Shown here: piece after piece, positions 44,846-54,827 of the stretch
How the letters are laid out: every line of letters starts with the position of its first letter
Numbering within the stretch: position 1 is the first letter of the stretch
Assembly (NCBI RefSeq): GCF_020551945.1
Contig: NZ_JAJBZH010000001.1
Coordinates: forward strand, 624,108 to 688,107
Origin: Cellulosimicrobium marinum
GTDB taxonomy: Bacteria; Actinomycetota; Actinomycetes; Actinomycetales; Cellulomonadaceae
Direction: 5' to 3'
Length of the DNA: 64,000 nt
Program-made: the position numbers and the translations under genes
Notes under the pieces: model-generated
The model's input: only the letters and a program-made list of their open reading frames with translations
Databases searched by the model: none
What the model was told of the DNA's origin: nothing

Positions 44846-45627
44846 CCCGGACCGACCCGCTTATGGAGCGGCTGCGTGACGCGGCCGAGCACGTCGACGT
44901 CCCCGAGCTCGAGCCCGACGCACGAGCGGCACGCGCGGTGCGGACCGTGCGGACGCGCCGGGCGGTCGGTGGTGGGCTGGCCGCGCTCGTCGCGGCCTCC
45001 GTGGTCGTCGCGCCGGTCGTCCTCGACCGCGATCCCGCGCCGACCGGACCCGCCGCCACCCCGACCGAGCGTGCGTCCACGGACACCTCACCGACGGACG
45101 ACGACTCGGGGGAGACGGCACGGACGGAAGACCTGCCGCACGTGGACGGGGTCGTGACGGGCGTGCCGGACGACTGGGCCGTGCACGAGCTCGCCGGGCT
45201 GTCGTACGCCGTCCCCCCGGGCTGGTCCCCGGCGCGCGACCCGTTGCGGAACGGCGCGCGCCTCAGCTCGTGGACGAGCGGGACCACCGGCCCCGCCGCC
45301 GCGGACGCGGTCGGGAGCGGGACGCCGTCCGACCTCACGGTGTCGGTGGCGGGCGGGTACGCCACCTGGGTGGCGCCTGACGCCGCCTCCCTCGCGGAGG
45401 CGGAGCAGTCGTGGGGCGCGACCGTCGAGACGGTCGACGTGCCCGGTGCGGACCACGTCGTCGTGACCCGGTACCCGTTCACGGTGGACGGCGCCCCCGG
45501 GCTGCAGGTCCAGGTCGACGTCCGGGAGGCGGGCGGGGTCGGGTACACCGTCATGCTCTCCGTCCCCGACTCGGCGCGCGGCGAGGAGATCCTGCGCGGG
45601 GTGCTCGGGTCGCTCGGCTTCGTCTGA
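44842..45627 (+). CDS. membrane protein co-transcribed with the sigma factor
   Basis: A 261-residue protein with an N-terminal cytosolic part of about 40 residues (MERLRDAAEHVDVPELEPDARAARAVRTVRTRR), one membrane helix (about 46-63), a Thr/Pro/Asp-rich spacer, and an outside domain. It lacks the HxxxCxxC zinc motif of classic anti-sigma factors. The ATGA overlap with the ECF factor suggests it controls or senses for it. The outside domain (SYAVPPGWSPARDP, VVTRYPFTVDGAPGLQVQVDV) is of unknown type. Confidence 0.7.
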   Translation: MTRTDPLMERLRDAAEHVDVPELEPDARAARAVRTVRTRRAVGGGLAALVAASVVVAPVVLDRDPAPTGPAATPTERASTDTSPTDDDSGETARTEDLPHVDGVVTGVPDDWAVHELAGLSYAVPPGWSPARDPLRNGARLSSWTSGTTGPAAADAVGSGTPSDLTVSVAGGYATWVAPDAASLAEAEQSWGATVETVDVPGADHVVVTRYPFTVDGAPGLQVQVDVREAGGVGYTVMLSVPDSARGEEILRGVLGSLGFV

Positions 45628-45660
45628 CGGTCGGCGCGCCCTGCCCGGCATGATGGTGCC

Positions 45661-46101
45661 GTGCCCGACGACGCCCGCCCCGGCCTGCGCGTGACGCGCG
45701 CCCTGGTCGTGCCGGAGGCCGAGCTGCGGTGGCGGTTCTCGCGGTCGTCCGGGCCGGGTGGTCAGGGGGTCAACACGGCGGACTCGCGCGTCGAGCTGTC
45801 GTGGGACGTCGGCGGGTCGGCCGTGCTGACGCCCGCGCAGCGTGCCCGGGTCGAGGAACGGCTGGGGCGGCGCCTGGTCGGCGGGGTCCTCACGGTCGCG
45901 GCGTCGGAGCACCGGGCGCAGCTGCGCAACCGGGAGGCCGCCCGGGCGCGCCTCGCCGCGCTCGTCGCCGACGCCCTCGCACCGCCGGGCCCGGCGCGGC
46001 GCTCGACCCGTCCCACGCGCGGGTCCGTGGAGCGGCGCATCGACGCGAAGAAGCGCCGTGCCGGGGTCAAGCAGACGCGGCGTCGTCCCCCGTCGGAGTG
46101 A
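45661..46101 (+). CDS. arfB: ArfB-type peptidyl-tRNA hydrolase
   Basis: A 146-residue release-factor-like ribosome rescue protein. FSRSSGPGGQGVNTADSRVEL has the catalytic GGQ. The lysine/arginine-rich C-terminal tail (RRIDAKKRRAGVKQTRRR) is the part that enters the empty mRNA channel of stalled ribosomes. GTG start at 45661. The end overlaps the convergent glycolipid-binding-like gene by 35 bases. Confidence 0.92.
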   Translation: MPDDARPGLRVTRALVVPEAELRWRFSRSSGPGGQGVNTADSRVELSWDVGGSAVLTPAQRARVEERLGRRLVGGVLTVAASEHRAQLRNREAARARLAALVADALAPPGPARRSTRPTRGSVERRIDAKKRRAGVKQTRRRPPSE

Positions 46102-46744
46102 CCGGGGTCCCGAGGCGGCGCGCGAGCTGCGGGTAGTCGACGACGATCCCGTCCGCGTCGACCGTGAGGTCGGCCGTGAAGTCGCGGGTGGCGCTCGTGT
46201 ACCGGACCGTGCCGTGGCCCGTCGCCGGGTCGACGGGCGAGGCAGGGGCGTAGACCTGCTCGCTACGGAGCACCCGGAGCGACGGGAGGTCCACCCACGC
46301 CATCACCAACGACGTCTCGCCGGCGGGCGCGGCGTCCCCCGGCAGGCCGAGCCGCAGGACCGGCATCGTGTTGGTCGCCGGGCACAGCGCGAGGTCGCAG
46401 TCGACGGCCCCGTCGAGCACCGACGGGTCGTCGAGCCCGGGCGGGCCGAGGTGCCCGGGAGCGCGGCCGGACGTCGCGACGTCGGCCAGCCACGCGCCGT
46501 CGGGCGAGCGGGTGAGGTCGAGGTGCCGCGCCCACCCGGGCCCGCGCGCCGTGACCTCCAGCCGCTCGGTGACCCAGCCCGGACCCGTCGTGAGGGCCCA
46601 CGCGGTCGCGTACCCGGTGGCACGGGACGTCCCGTGCGCGTCGAGCCGGTTCGGGTGCAGCGTGAACGTCGCCGCCTCCAGCCGGTGTGGGTCGTCGTCC
46701 CACCCGGTCCAGGCCACGTGCCGCGTCCGCGTCCGCTCGTCCAC
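46067..46744 (-). CDS. putative glycolipid-binding protein
   Basis: A 225-residue beta-rich soluble protein of the glycolipid-binding-domain family (formerly DUF1089). WTGWDDDPHRLEAATFTLHPN at the N terminus, CDLALCPATNTMPVLRLGL in the middle and VRYTSATRDFTADLTVDADGIVVDYP at the C terminus are characteristic. The biological role is not known; the name comes from distant similarity. GTG start at 46744. Confidence 0.85.
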   Translation of the reverse strand: MDERTRTRHVAWTGWDDDPHRLEAATFTLHPNRLDAHGTSRATGYATAWALTTGPGWVTERLEVTARGPGWARHLDLTRSPDGAWLADVATSGRAPGHLGPPGLDDPSVLDGAVDCDLALCPATNTMPVLRLGLPGDAAPAGETSLVMAWVDLPSLRVLRSEQVYAPASPVDPATGHGTVRYTSATRDFTADLTVDADGIVVDYPQLARRLGTPVTPTGDDAASA

Positions 46745-46791
46745 CCTGCGAGTCTGCCCCGAGGTGCCGTCGTTCGCGACGGGCACGCGCG

Positions 46792-46862
46792 CCGAGATCG
46801 GCAGACCTCGTCGAGCTCGGCAGGTCGGGGGTGCCGACGTCGGCCAGGTCCGCCGATCTCGG
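46792..46862. terminator. long inverted repeat between two minus-strand genes
   Basis: A 17-bp stem with one mismatch (46792-46808 with 46846-46862) encloses a 37-nt loop that can also pair. It begins 6 bases past the LysR gene's stop codon and probably ends that transcript. Confidence 0.6.
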
Positions 46863-46868
46863 TGACGG

Positions 46869-47798
46869 TCAGCCCAGTGCGGCGCGAGCCGCCCGGGCGA
46901 CGGCGGCGGCGAGGCGGTCGAGCGACGCCGAGTGCAGACGCCACTGCTGCCAGTGCTGCGGCACGTCCACGGCGTTCGCGTCGTCGAACCCGACGAGGCG
47001 CCCCGCGCGCACCCCGGTCTCGCTCTGCAGGTCGGGCAGCATGCCCCAGCCCATGCCGTGCTCGATCGCGCGGAGGAACTCGTGCGACGCCGGGACGTGG
47101 TGGCGCGGCGGGTCCGGCGGCGCGCCGCCCGCACGGTCCCGCCGGTGGCGCTCCCGCAGGTAGCGCTCCTGGAGGTCGTCCTTGCGGTCGAAGGCGAGGA
47201 CGGGGGCGACGGCGAGCGCGGCGGGCGTCGGCCCGTCCGGGAACCAGCGCGCGACGAACGCCGGGCTGGCGACGGGCCGGTACCGCATCGACCCGAGCAG
47301 CGTCGCACGACACCCGGGGACCGCGTCGCCGACGGACGACACGGCGGCCACGGCCGTGCCGTCGCGCAGCAGGCCGATCGAGTGCTCCTCGTCCTCGCGC
47401 ACCACCTCGAGCTGCGCCCACGCCGACGCCTCGACGAGCGCGGGCAGCGCCCAGGTGGTGAGGGCGTCGCCGGAGACGACGAGCGTGATCTCCGGCAGGT
47501 CGGGCCGTGCGGGCGGTGCGTCGCCCCGGGCCGGGGCGTTCAGGCCGAGCTCGGCGAGCACGTCCGCCTGCTGGAGGAGGACGTGGCGCGCGTGCCGCAC
47601 GAGCACGTGGCCCGGGGGTGTGAGCTCGGCCGGGCGTCCGCGCCGTACGAGCACCTGCCCGACGGCGGACTCCAGCGCGCGCATGCGCTGGCTCACCGCG
47701 GACGGGGTGACGCCGAGGCGCTGGGCGGCGGCGTCGAACGTCCCCGTCGTGGCGATGGCGTCGAGGGTGCGGAGCTGGTCCGGCGGCAGGTCGACCAT
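46869..47798 (-). CDS. LysR-family regulator of the ArgP/LysG type
   Basis: A 309-residue LysR-type regulator. The N-terminal HTH is DLPPDQLRTLDAIATTGTFDAAAQRLGVTPSAVSQRMRALE, close to ArgP/IciA/LysG. The effector domain includes DLPEITLVVSGDALTTWALPAL. It is divergent from a LysE-type exporter, the classic LysG-LysE arrangement, so it probably activates export in response to lysine or arginine. A 7-bp inverted repeat lies between the two. Confidence 0.93.
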   Translation of the reverse strand: MVDLPPDQLRTLDAIATTGTFDAAAQRLGVTPSAVSQRMRALESAVGQVLVRRGRPAELTPPGHVLVRHARHVLLQQADVLAELGLNAPARGDAPPARPDLPEITLVVSGDALTTWALPALVEASAWAQLEVVREDEEHSIGLLRDGTAVAAVSSVGDAVPGCRATLLGSMRYRPVASPAFVARWFPDGPTPAALAVAPVLAFDRKDDLQERYLRERHRRDRAGGAPPDPPRHHVPASHEFLRAIEHGMGWGMLPDLQSETGVRAGRLVGFDDANAVDVPQHWQQWRLHSASLDRLAAAVARAARAALG

Positions 47799-47814
47799 GA
47801 GCAGATCTTACGAT

Positions 47815-47842
47815 CGTGCAGAAACATTCGCTGTACTGCACG
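47815..47842. promoter_or_regulatory. LysR-type operator between regulator and exporter
   Basis: CGTGCAG (47815-47821) and CTGCACG (47836-47842) form a perfect 7-bp inverted repeat with a 14-nt spacer in the 69-base divergent region, as expected for a LysR-type activator. A TAGCGT hexamer (47856-47861) could be the exporter's -10. Confidence 0.65.
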
Positions 47843-47867
47843 AGGGATCGCGCCTAGCGTCGACACC

Positions 47868-48527
47868 GTGACCGCGCTCTCCCTCGCCCAGCACCTCCTC
47901 GCCGGCCTCGCCGCCGGCCTGTCCCTCATCGTCGCGATCGGCGCGCAGAACGCGTTCGTGCTGCGCCAGGGCCTGCGCCGCGAGCACGTGCTCCCCGTCG
48001 TCGTCGTGTGCGCGGCGTCCGACGCGATCCTCGTCGCCGCCGGGACCGCCGGACTCGGCGCGCTCGTCACCGGAGCCCCCGCCGTCCTCACGGCCGTCCG
48101 CTGGGTCGGCGCCGCGTTCCTCCTCGTCCTCGCGGCGCTCGCGGCTCGCCGCGCGCTGCGGCCCGGGGTGCTGGACACGGCGAGCGGCTCCCGTGCGCCC
48201 GGGTCGGCGCGGGCCGCCGTCGGGACGGCGCTCGCCCTGACGTGGCTCAACCCGCACGTCTACCTCGACACCGTCCTCCTCCTCGGCACGCTCGCCGCGG
48301 GCTACGCTGCCGCGCACGCCGGTGACGGCACCCCCGGGCCCGACGTCGTCCGCGGGCTCTTCGGGACCGGTGCCGTCCTCGGGAGCGTCATGTGGTTCAC
48401 CGCGCTGGGCTACGGCGCACGCCTCCTCGCGCCCCTGTTCGCCCGGCCCGTGGCGTGGCGGGTGCTCGACGGCGCGATCGCCGTCGTCATGGCGACGATC
48501 GCCGTCTCGCTCGTCGTGGGCGCGTGA
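47868..48527 (+). CDS. LysE/ArgO-family amino-acid exporter
   Basis: A 219-residue inner-membrane exporter with six predicted helices. LAAGLSLIVAIGAQNAFVLRQGLRREHVLPVVVVCAASDAIL is the family hallmark, and ALALTWLNPHVYLDTVLLLG the second one. It exports lysine or arginine to relieve toxic excess. GTG start at 47868, under control of the divergent LysR-type gene. Confidence 0.93.
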   Translation: MTALSLAQHLLAGLAAGLSLIVAIGAQNAFVLRQGLRREHVLPVVVVCAASDAILVAAGTAGLGALVTGAPAVLTAVRWVGAAFLLVLAALAARRALRPGVLDTASGSRAPGSARAAVGTALALTWLNPHVYLDTVLLLGTLAAGYAAAHAGDGTPGPDVVRGLFGTGAVLGSVMWFTALGYGARLLAPLFARPVAWRVLDGAIAVVMATIAVSLVVGA

Positions 48528-48560
48528 CTCCGGTCGTGGTGCGTTCCACCGTCGGCCTGC

Positions 48561-49397
48561 TCAGGTGAGGTGGTCGAAGTCGCCGCGCACCCAGGCGGCG
48601 TGGCGCTCGGCCGAGCGCAGCACGACGTCGTGCGCGTCGGCGGGGACCACGCCCTCGAAGTTGTTGTAGAGCCGTTCGAAGGGACGGCGGGCCACGTGGT
48701 GCGCGACGCGCAGCGTCACGGCCGCGGACAGCGGGATGCGGTTGGGGTAGGAGCGCATGAAGCTCACGGACGTGCGGTCCGGGTTCGCCATGATCGTGTC
48801 GCCGCTGAGCAGCACCCCGCGGCCCTCGGCGCCCGCCGCCCAGTGCGCCACCGCGCTGCCGGGGAAGTGCCCGCCCGGCTGCGACAGCACGACGCCCGGC
48901 AGGATCTCGCGCTCGCCCGACCACGTCTCGATCACCGGGTCGGGCCGGGCGACCCACCGCGCGTCGGCCTCCGCGACGAGGACGGGGACCCCGCCGAGGC
49001 GGCGGCTCCACTCGACCTGGACGCCGAACATGTGCGGGTGGCTCGCGACGATCGCCACGACGGGACCGAACGCGCGCACGGCCTCGACCGCCGCGTCGTC
49101 GACGTAGCCGAGCGGGTCCCACAGGAGACTGCCCGCGGGCGTGCGCACGACCTTCGCCTGCTGCCCGATCCCGACGCTCGGCTCGCTCGTCAGGCCCAGC
49201 AGGTCGGGTTCCAGCTCGGCGACGACGACCCGTTCTCCCGCCGCGGCGAGCGCGTCGAGGGTGGTCCAGGCCTGCCCGGTCGCGGGGACCCACTGGCGTT
49301 CGTCGGCGCAGATCGCGCACACGTGCGGGCGCTCGGCGTGCTCGACGGCGCACGTGCGGCAGATCCACCAGGCGTCGGTCGGGGGAGGCGTCTTCAT
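48561..49397 (-). CDS. metallo-beta-lactamase-fold hydrolase with N-terminal zinc ribbon
   Basis: A 278-residue protein. The first 35 residues form a zinc ribbon with paired cysteines (WICRTCAVEHAERPHVCAICADE). The rest is an MBL fold: VAIVASHPHMFGVQVEW with the His motif, LSQPGGHFPGSAVAHW with the next His, and VLLSGDTIMANP. Relatives are hydrolases of unknown substrate. ATG at 49397. It is divergent from the catalase gene. Confidence 0.85.
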   Translation of the reverse strand: MKTPPPTDAWWICRTCAVEHAERPHVCAICADERQWVPATGQAWTTLDALAAAGERVVVAELEPDLLGLTSEPSVGIGQQAKVVRTPAGSLLWDPLGYVDDAAVEAVRAFGPVVAIVASHPHMFGVQVEWSRRLGGVPVLVAEADARWVARPDPVIETWSGEREILPGVVLSQPGGHFPGSAVAHWAAGAEGRGVLLSGDTIMANPDRTSVSFMRSYPNRIPLSAAVTLRVAHHVARRPFERLYNNFEGVVPADAHDVVLRSAERHAAWVRGDFDHLT

Positions 49398-49521
49398 GGG
49401 GCGTTCCTACCGCGTGCCGCCCACGGGCCGCCAGGGGTGCGAGCGTCGTCGTCCGCCCCGAGGGTGGGACGGTGCCTGCAGACACCGGGCGCGCCGCCCC
49501 TTCCCCCTGAGGAGCTGCACG

Positions 49522-51660
<2,139 letters not shown>

Positions 51661-51685
51661 CGGGCGTCACGGTCCGACGGCTGAC

Positions 51686-51718
51686 CGGGCCGGGTCACCC
51701 TCGCGGTGGCCCGGCCCG
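51686..51718 (+). terminator. terminator of the catalase gene
   Basis: A 14-bp stem (51686-51699 with 51705-51718) with one G-T pair and a 5-nt loop, starting 26 bases past the katE stop codon. Confidence 0.75.
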
Positions 51719-51873
51719 CGTGCTGTCACCGTCGCGGACCATCCGCAGCTCATGGACGTCGTCGGCGAGGTCTGGTCCCTCCGTCTCCATGGCGACGCCC
51801 GGAAACTGCCCTATGTCTGCACGTCGACGCACGGTGGTTTGGTTTCACCCTGGACCGTGGACGTGGGCTGCCG

Positions 51874-51879
51874 TATAAC
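51874..51879 (+). promoter_or_regulatory. -10 hexamer TATAAC upstream of the membrane islet
   Basis: A clear AT-rich -10 hexamer, unusual in this GC-rich window, lies 35 bases before the membrane protein start. A weak -35 TGGACC (51851-51856) is spaced 17 nt from it. Confidence 0.45.
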
Positions 51880-51913
51880 GGAGAACGATCCTACTTTCAC
51901 GCTCGGGGGCGAT

Positions 51914-52426
51914 ATGACCACGTCGAGCGCCCCGGTGGACGAGCGCCTCAAGCTCGCATTCGACCAGGCTCAAGCCGCCGTCGCGCACCAGGACTCAACC
52001 TTGACCAATCTGCGTTCGCGGGCGACCGCACTCGTCACCACGTCATCCGTCGTCGCGACGTTCGCCGCAGGCCTCGGCCTGATCGGTTCCGACCCCACCA
52101 AGGGCAACGTGCTGCCGACGCCGCTGGCACTCGTCCTCGTTGGTCTGGTGATCGGGGTCGTGGGGTGCTCGACCCTCATCCTGTTGCCGACAAAGGGGTG
52201 GATCTTCTACCTCGACGGCCGACTACTGGTCGAAGAATGGATCGACACGGCGGGCGTTTCGGTAAACGAGATGTACCGGCGGCTCGCGATCGCCGTCGCA
52301 CAGCACGAAGTGATCAATGCGGAGAAACTGGGTCGAAAGGTCGTCTCGTACAGAATCGGGATCGTGCTGCTCCTGTTTCAGACGATCCTCCTCGTCCTCG
52401 GATTCACTGTTTGGAGCGACTCATGA
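51914..52426 (+). CDS. three-helix membrane protein of a low-GC islet
   Basis: A 170-residue protein. A short soluble, coil-like N-terminal stretch (DERLKLAFDQAQAAVAHQDSTLTNLRSRA) is followed by helices at about 34-55 and 68-90, a cytosolic loop with WIFYLDGRLLVEEWID and MYRRLAIAVAQHEVIN, and a last helix near the C terminus. The layout of coil, helix pair, charged loop and final helix resembles the membrane effectors of nucleotide-signal defence systems, but no nucleotide synthase is nearby. Base composition is lower than around it: 36 of 60 and 32 of 60 G+C at 52261-52320 and 52321-52380. Confidence 0.65.
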   Translation: MTTSSAPVDERLKLAFDQAQAAVAHQDSTLTNLRSRATALVTTSSVVATFAAGLGLIGSDPTKGNVLPTPLALVLVGLVIGVVGCSTLILLPTKGWIFYLDGRLLVEEWIDTAGVSVNEMYRRLAIAVAQHEVINAEKLGRKVVSYRIGIVLLLFQTILLVLGFTVWSDS

Positions 52427-52626
52427 ACGCATCTGAGAAGGCACCCACGGCTGACAACGACGACGATCTGTCCGATCCCGGGAAGCGCTCGACATCATGG
52501 GATGCGAGAGGTGACGCATCCCCGGAGAAGCGACATTCCCCGCGCGACCAAGTCATCGACGCGCTCCCTGACCCGGGCATACCGATGGACGAGTCGCCGA
52601 GGCGGCGAGGTCGCGGCGACACGTGA
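52423..52626 (+). CDS. small acidic/charged protein coupled to the membrane protein
   Basis: A 67-residue hydrophilic, probably disordered protein rich in Asp, Ser, Pro and Arg. It overlaps the membrane protein stop by 4 bases (ATGA), the main reason to accept it. No family is recognised. Codon use is like that of the membrane protein and less GC-biased than the neighbours. Confidence 0.5.
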   Translation: MNASEKAPTADNDDDLSDPGKRSTSWDARGDASPEKRHSPRDQVIDALPDPGIPMDESPRRRGRGDT

Positions 52627-52696
52627 GACTGAGTAGCGGCTCACCCCGGCAGCGCCCTCCGGTGACGAACAACCACACGCCGAAGGTTCCTGCGAC

Positions 52697-53065
52697 GTGA
52701 GCGCCAGGAGCACGGACGCGCGGACCCGCGCGCTCCTCGACCGGGTGCGCGACCGCCTCCCGACCGGAGCGTCCGTCCGCGAGGTGTCGATGTTCGGGGC
52801 GGTCGCGGTCATGGTGGACGACTCGATGGTCGTCGCCGTGCACAAGGACCACAGCCTCCTCGTGCGGGTGACCCCCGACGACGACGCGGACCTAGGTCGA
52901 CGAGAAGAGGCGTCCCGCGCGGAGATGGGCGCCGGCCGGTCGATGGGCACCGGCTGGCTGCGTGTCGACGCCGCGGCCGTGGAGGCCGATGCCGTGCTCG
53001 ACCTCTGGGTCGGTGCCGCGCTCCGACGGCTTCGGGACGGCTCACCGAGCGAGGGGACCTCATGA
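52697..53065 (+). CDS. TfoX N-terminal-domain protein
   Basis: A 122-residue protein with the TfoX/Sxy N-terminal pattern: VREVSMFGAVAVMVDDSMVVAVHKDHSLLVRVTP, then RSMGTGWLRVDAAAV. In gamma-proteobacteria Sxy/TfoX works in competence; the role of stand-alone actinobacterial copies is unknown. GTG start at 52697. It overlaps the lipoprotein gene behind it by 4 bases. Confidence 0.8.
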   Translation: MSARSTDARTRALLDRVRDRLPTGASVREVSMFGAVAVMVDDSMVVAVHKDHSLLVRVTPDDDADLGRREEASRAEMGAGRSMGTGWLRVDAAAVEADAVLDLWVGAALRRLRDGSPSEGTS

Positions 53066-53406
53066 ACGCACGGGCTCCACGGGTGTCGGGCGGACTGGCG
53101 GCCGCGGCGCTGGTGGCCGGGCTGGCCGCTTGCAGCGCCGGAAGCCTTTCCGTTCTCAACGAGAGCGACACCGACGTCGTCGTCTCGACGGGTGACGAGG
53201 AGTTCGACGCGCCGGGATGGGGCGGGGCGGCCCTGCTCGACTACGGCTGCAGCCCCGGCGACGTGACCGTCGAGTTCGCGACGGGCGAGGAGGTCGTCGT
53301 CCGGGGCCCGGTGTGCCCGGACGAGGAGATCGTCATCAGCGCCGACGGCGACGTCGAGCTCCGGCCCACGTCCGACGGGGGTCGAGGCGCGCCGCCCGGT
53401 GGGTGA
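53062..53406 (+). CDS. small lipoprotein
   Basis: A 114-residue exported protein. A signal peptide (GGLAAAALVAGLAAC) ends in a lipobox LAAC. The mature part is a small beta-rich, acidic domain with two further cysteines (YGCSPGDVTVEF, GPVCPDEEIVI) that can form a disulfide. No family recognised. It is coupled to the TfoX-like gene by an ATGA overlap. Confidence 0.65.
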   Translation: MNARAPRVSGGLAAAALVAGLAACSAGSLSVLNESDTDVVVSTGDEEFDAPGWGGAALLDYGCSPGDVTVEFATGEEVVVRGPVCPDEEIVISADGDVELRPTSDGGRGAPPGG

Positions 53407-53412
53407 GGCAGG

Positions 53413-53730
53413 TCAGAGCAGCCCGAGGTAGCTGACCACGGCCCGCTCCACGGTGGCGAGGTCCTCATGGTGGAGGAAGTCGACGGGCTCGCCGACCACG
53501 TAGTCGATGTCGATCGTCCGGATCTGGTCGACGAGGATCACGGTCCGTTCGCCGGCGACCTCGATCTCCGGACGGAAGACCGCGGCGGCCGCACTGGTCG
53601 AGGTGGGCACGACGGTCACGACGGACCACGGCATCTCCGAGGGCGAGAGGACGAGCCCGTAGCGGCGGCCACCCTGTTCGTGGCCTCGTGGGCTCCCCAG
53701 ATCGATGCGGTAGACGGCGCCCCGGATCAC
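53413..53730 (-). CDS. MazF/PemK-type toxin
   Basis: A 105-residue endoribonuclease-like toxin. RGAVYRIDLGSPRGHEQGGRRYGLVLSP is the typical MazF opening, followed by VVTVVPTSTSA, the basic-site strands and ILVDQIRTID. GTG at 53730 overlaps the antitoxin stop by 4 bases, so antitoxin comes first and the two are coupled. The fold keeps the residues usually needed for RNA cleavage. Target sequence is unknown. Confidence 0.9.
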   Translation of the reverse strand: MIRGAVYRIDLGSPRGHEQGGRRYGLVLSPSEMPWSVVTVVPTSTSAAAAVFRPEIEVAGERTVILVDQIRTIDIDYVVGEPVDFLHHEDLATVERAVVSYLGLL

Positions 53731-53930
53731 CAGGCGTCCGGGGCGTCGTTGACGTTCTCGTCCCGCAGGCGCTCGGCGTCCGCGCGGGCCAGGTCGAGCC
53801 ACTGCTCGTGCGCGACCAGGTGAAGCCCACGACGGATGGCGTCAGTCGTCGACAGACCGGAGCTCGTGATGGCGTCGAGGATCCGACGGTCCTCGTCGGT
53901 CGGGCGAAACCCGATGGTGCGGTTCGGCAT
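53727..53930 (-). CDS. ribbon-helix-helix antitoxin
   Basis: A 67-residue antitoxin. NRTIGFRPTDEDRRILDAITSSGLSTTDAIRRGLHL is a ribbon-helix-helix DNA-binding domain, followed by a charged C-terminal tail (DLARADAERLRDENVND) that would bind the toxin. It lies directly before the MazF gene. MazF toxins are also found with RHH antitoxins instead of MazE-type AbrB folds. Confidence 0.85.
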   Translation of the reverse strand: MPNRTIGFRPTDEDRRILDAITSSGLSTTDAIRRGLHLVAHEQWLDLARADAERLRDENVNDAPDAW

Positions 53931-54043
53931 GGATCTCAGGCTAGGTGAGTGTGCAACATCTGTCGAACGGCTGCGGGCCGGACGACGCGGGTGTGCGTCG
54001 TCCGGCCCGTGCCGGTGCAGGGGTGACGACGGCCGCCCGGGGG

Positions 54044-54060
54044 CCCGGGCGCCGTCGGGC
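54044..54060 (+). repeat. intergenic 17-mer, copy 2
   Basis: Exact copy of the 17-mer, two bases past the ABC permease stop codon. Confidence 0.6.
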
Positions 54061-54062
54061 GC

Positions 54063-54827
54063 TCAGCTGATCCTGCGGCGGTAGATCGCGACGGCGCCGG
54101 CGTACGCGACGAGGAGGATGCCGACGAGCCAGCCGAGCGCGACCCACAGGTCCGCCCCCACGGGCTGCCCCGCGAACAGGGCGCGGATGCTGTCGACGAT
54201 GGAGGTGACCGGCTGGTTCTCGGCGAACCAGGCGACCGGGCCGGGCATCGTGTCGGTGGGGACGAACGCCGAGCTGATGAACGGCAGGAAGATCAGCGGG
54301 TAGCTGAAGGCGCTCGCGCCGTCGACGGTCTTCGCGGACAGCCCGGCGATGACGGCGAGCCACGTCAGGGCGAGGGTGAACAGGACGAGGATGCCGCCGA
54401 CGGCCAGCCACGCCCCGACGGACGCCCCGGTGCGGAAGCCCATGAGCAGGGCGACGGCGATGACGATCGTGATCGACGCGAGGTTCGCGACCACCGACGT
54501 AAGCACGTGGGCCCACAGGACGCTGGACCGCGCGATCGGCATCGACTGGAACCGTTCGAAGATGCCGCCCTGGAGGTCGAGGAACAGCCGGTACGCGGTG
54601 TAGGCGACGCCCGACGCGACGGTGATGAGCAGGATGCCGGGGAGCATGTAGTCGATGTACGACTCCCCGGAGCCCGTGTCGATCGCGCCGCCGAGCACGT
54701 ACACGAACAGCAGCATGAGGGCCGTCGGCGTGACCGCGGTGGTGATGATCGTGTCGGGGCTGCGCAGGATGTGCCGCAGCGAGCGGCCGGTGAGCGTGCC
54801 GGTGTCGGCGAGCACGTGGGTGGTCAT
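54063..54827 (-). CDS. ABC-2-type transporter permease
   Basis: A 254-residue integral membrane protein with six predicted helices. RSLRHILRSPDTIITTAVTPTALMLLFVYVLGGA and MLPGILLITVASGVAYTAYRLFLDLQGGIFERFQSMPI are the family marks of the DrrB-like drug exporters. It shares one base with the ATPase gene in front. Together they form an export or immunity pump. Confidence 0.9.
   Translation of the reverse strand: MTTHVLADTGTLTGRSLRHILRSPDTIITTAVTPTALMLLFVYVLGGAIDTGSGESYIDYMLPGILLITVASGVAYTAYRLFLDLQGGIFERFQSMPIARSSVLWAHVLTSVVANLASITIVIAVALLMGFRTGASVGAWLAVGGILVLFTLALTWLAVIAGLSAKTVDGASAFSYPLIFLPFISSAFVPTDTMPGPVAWFAENQPVTSIVDSIRALFAGQPVGADLWVALGWLVGILLVAYAGAVAIYRRRIS

Noticed and set aside
51914-52626. 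Complete CBASS or Pycsar defence system
   Set aside because: No nucleotidyltransferase or cyclase gene is nearby; only the membrane layout is similar.
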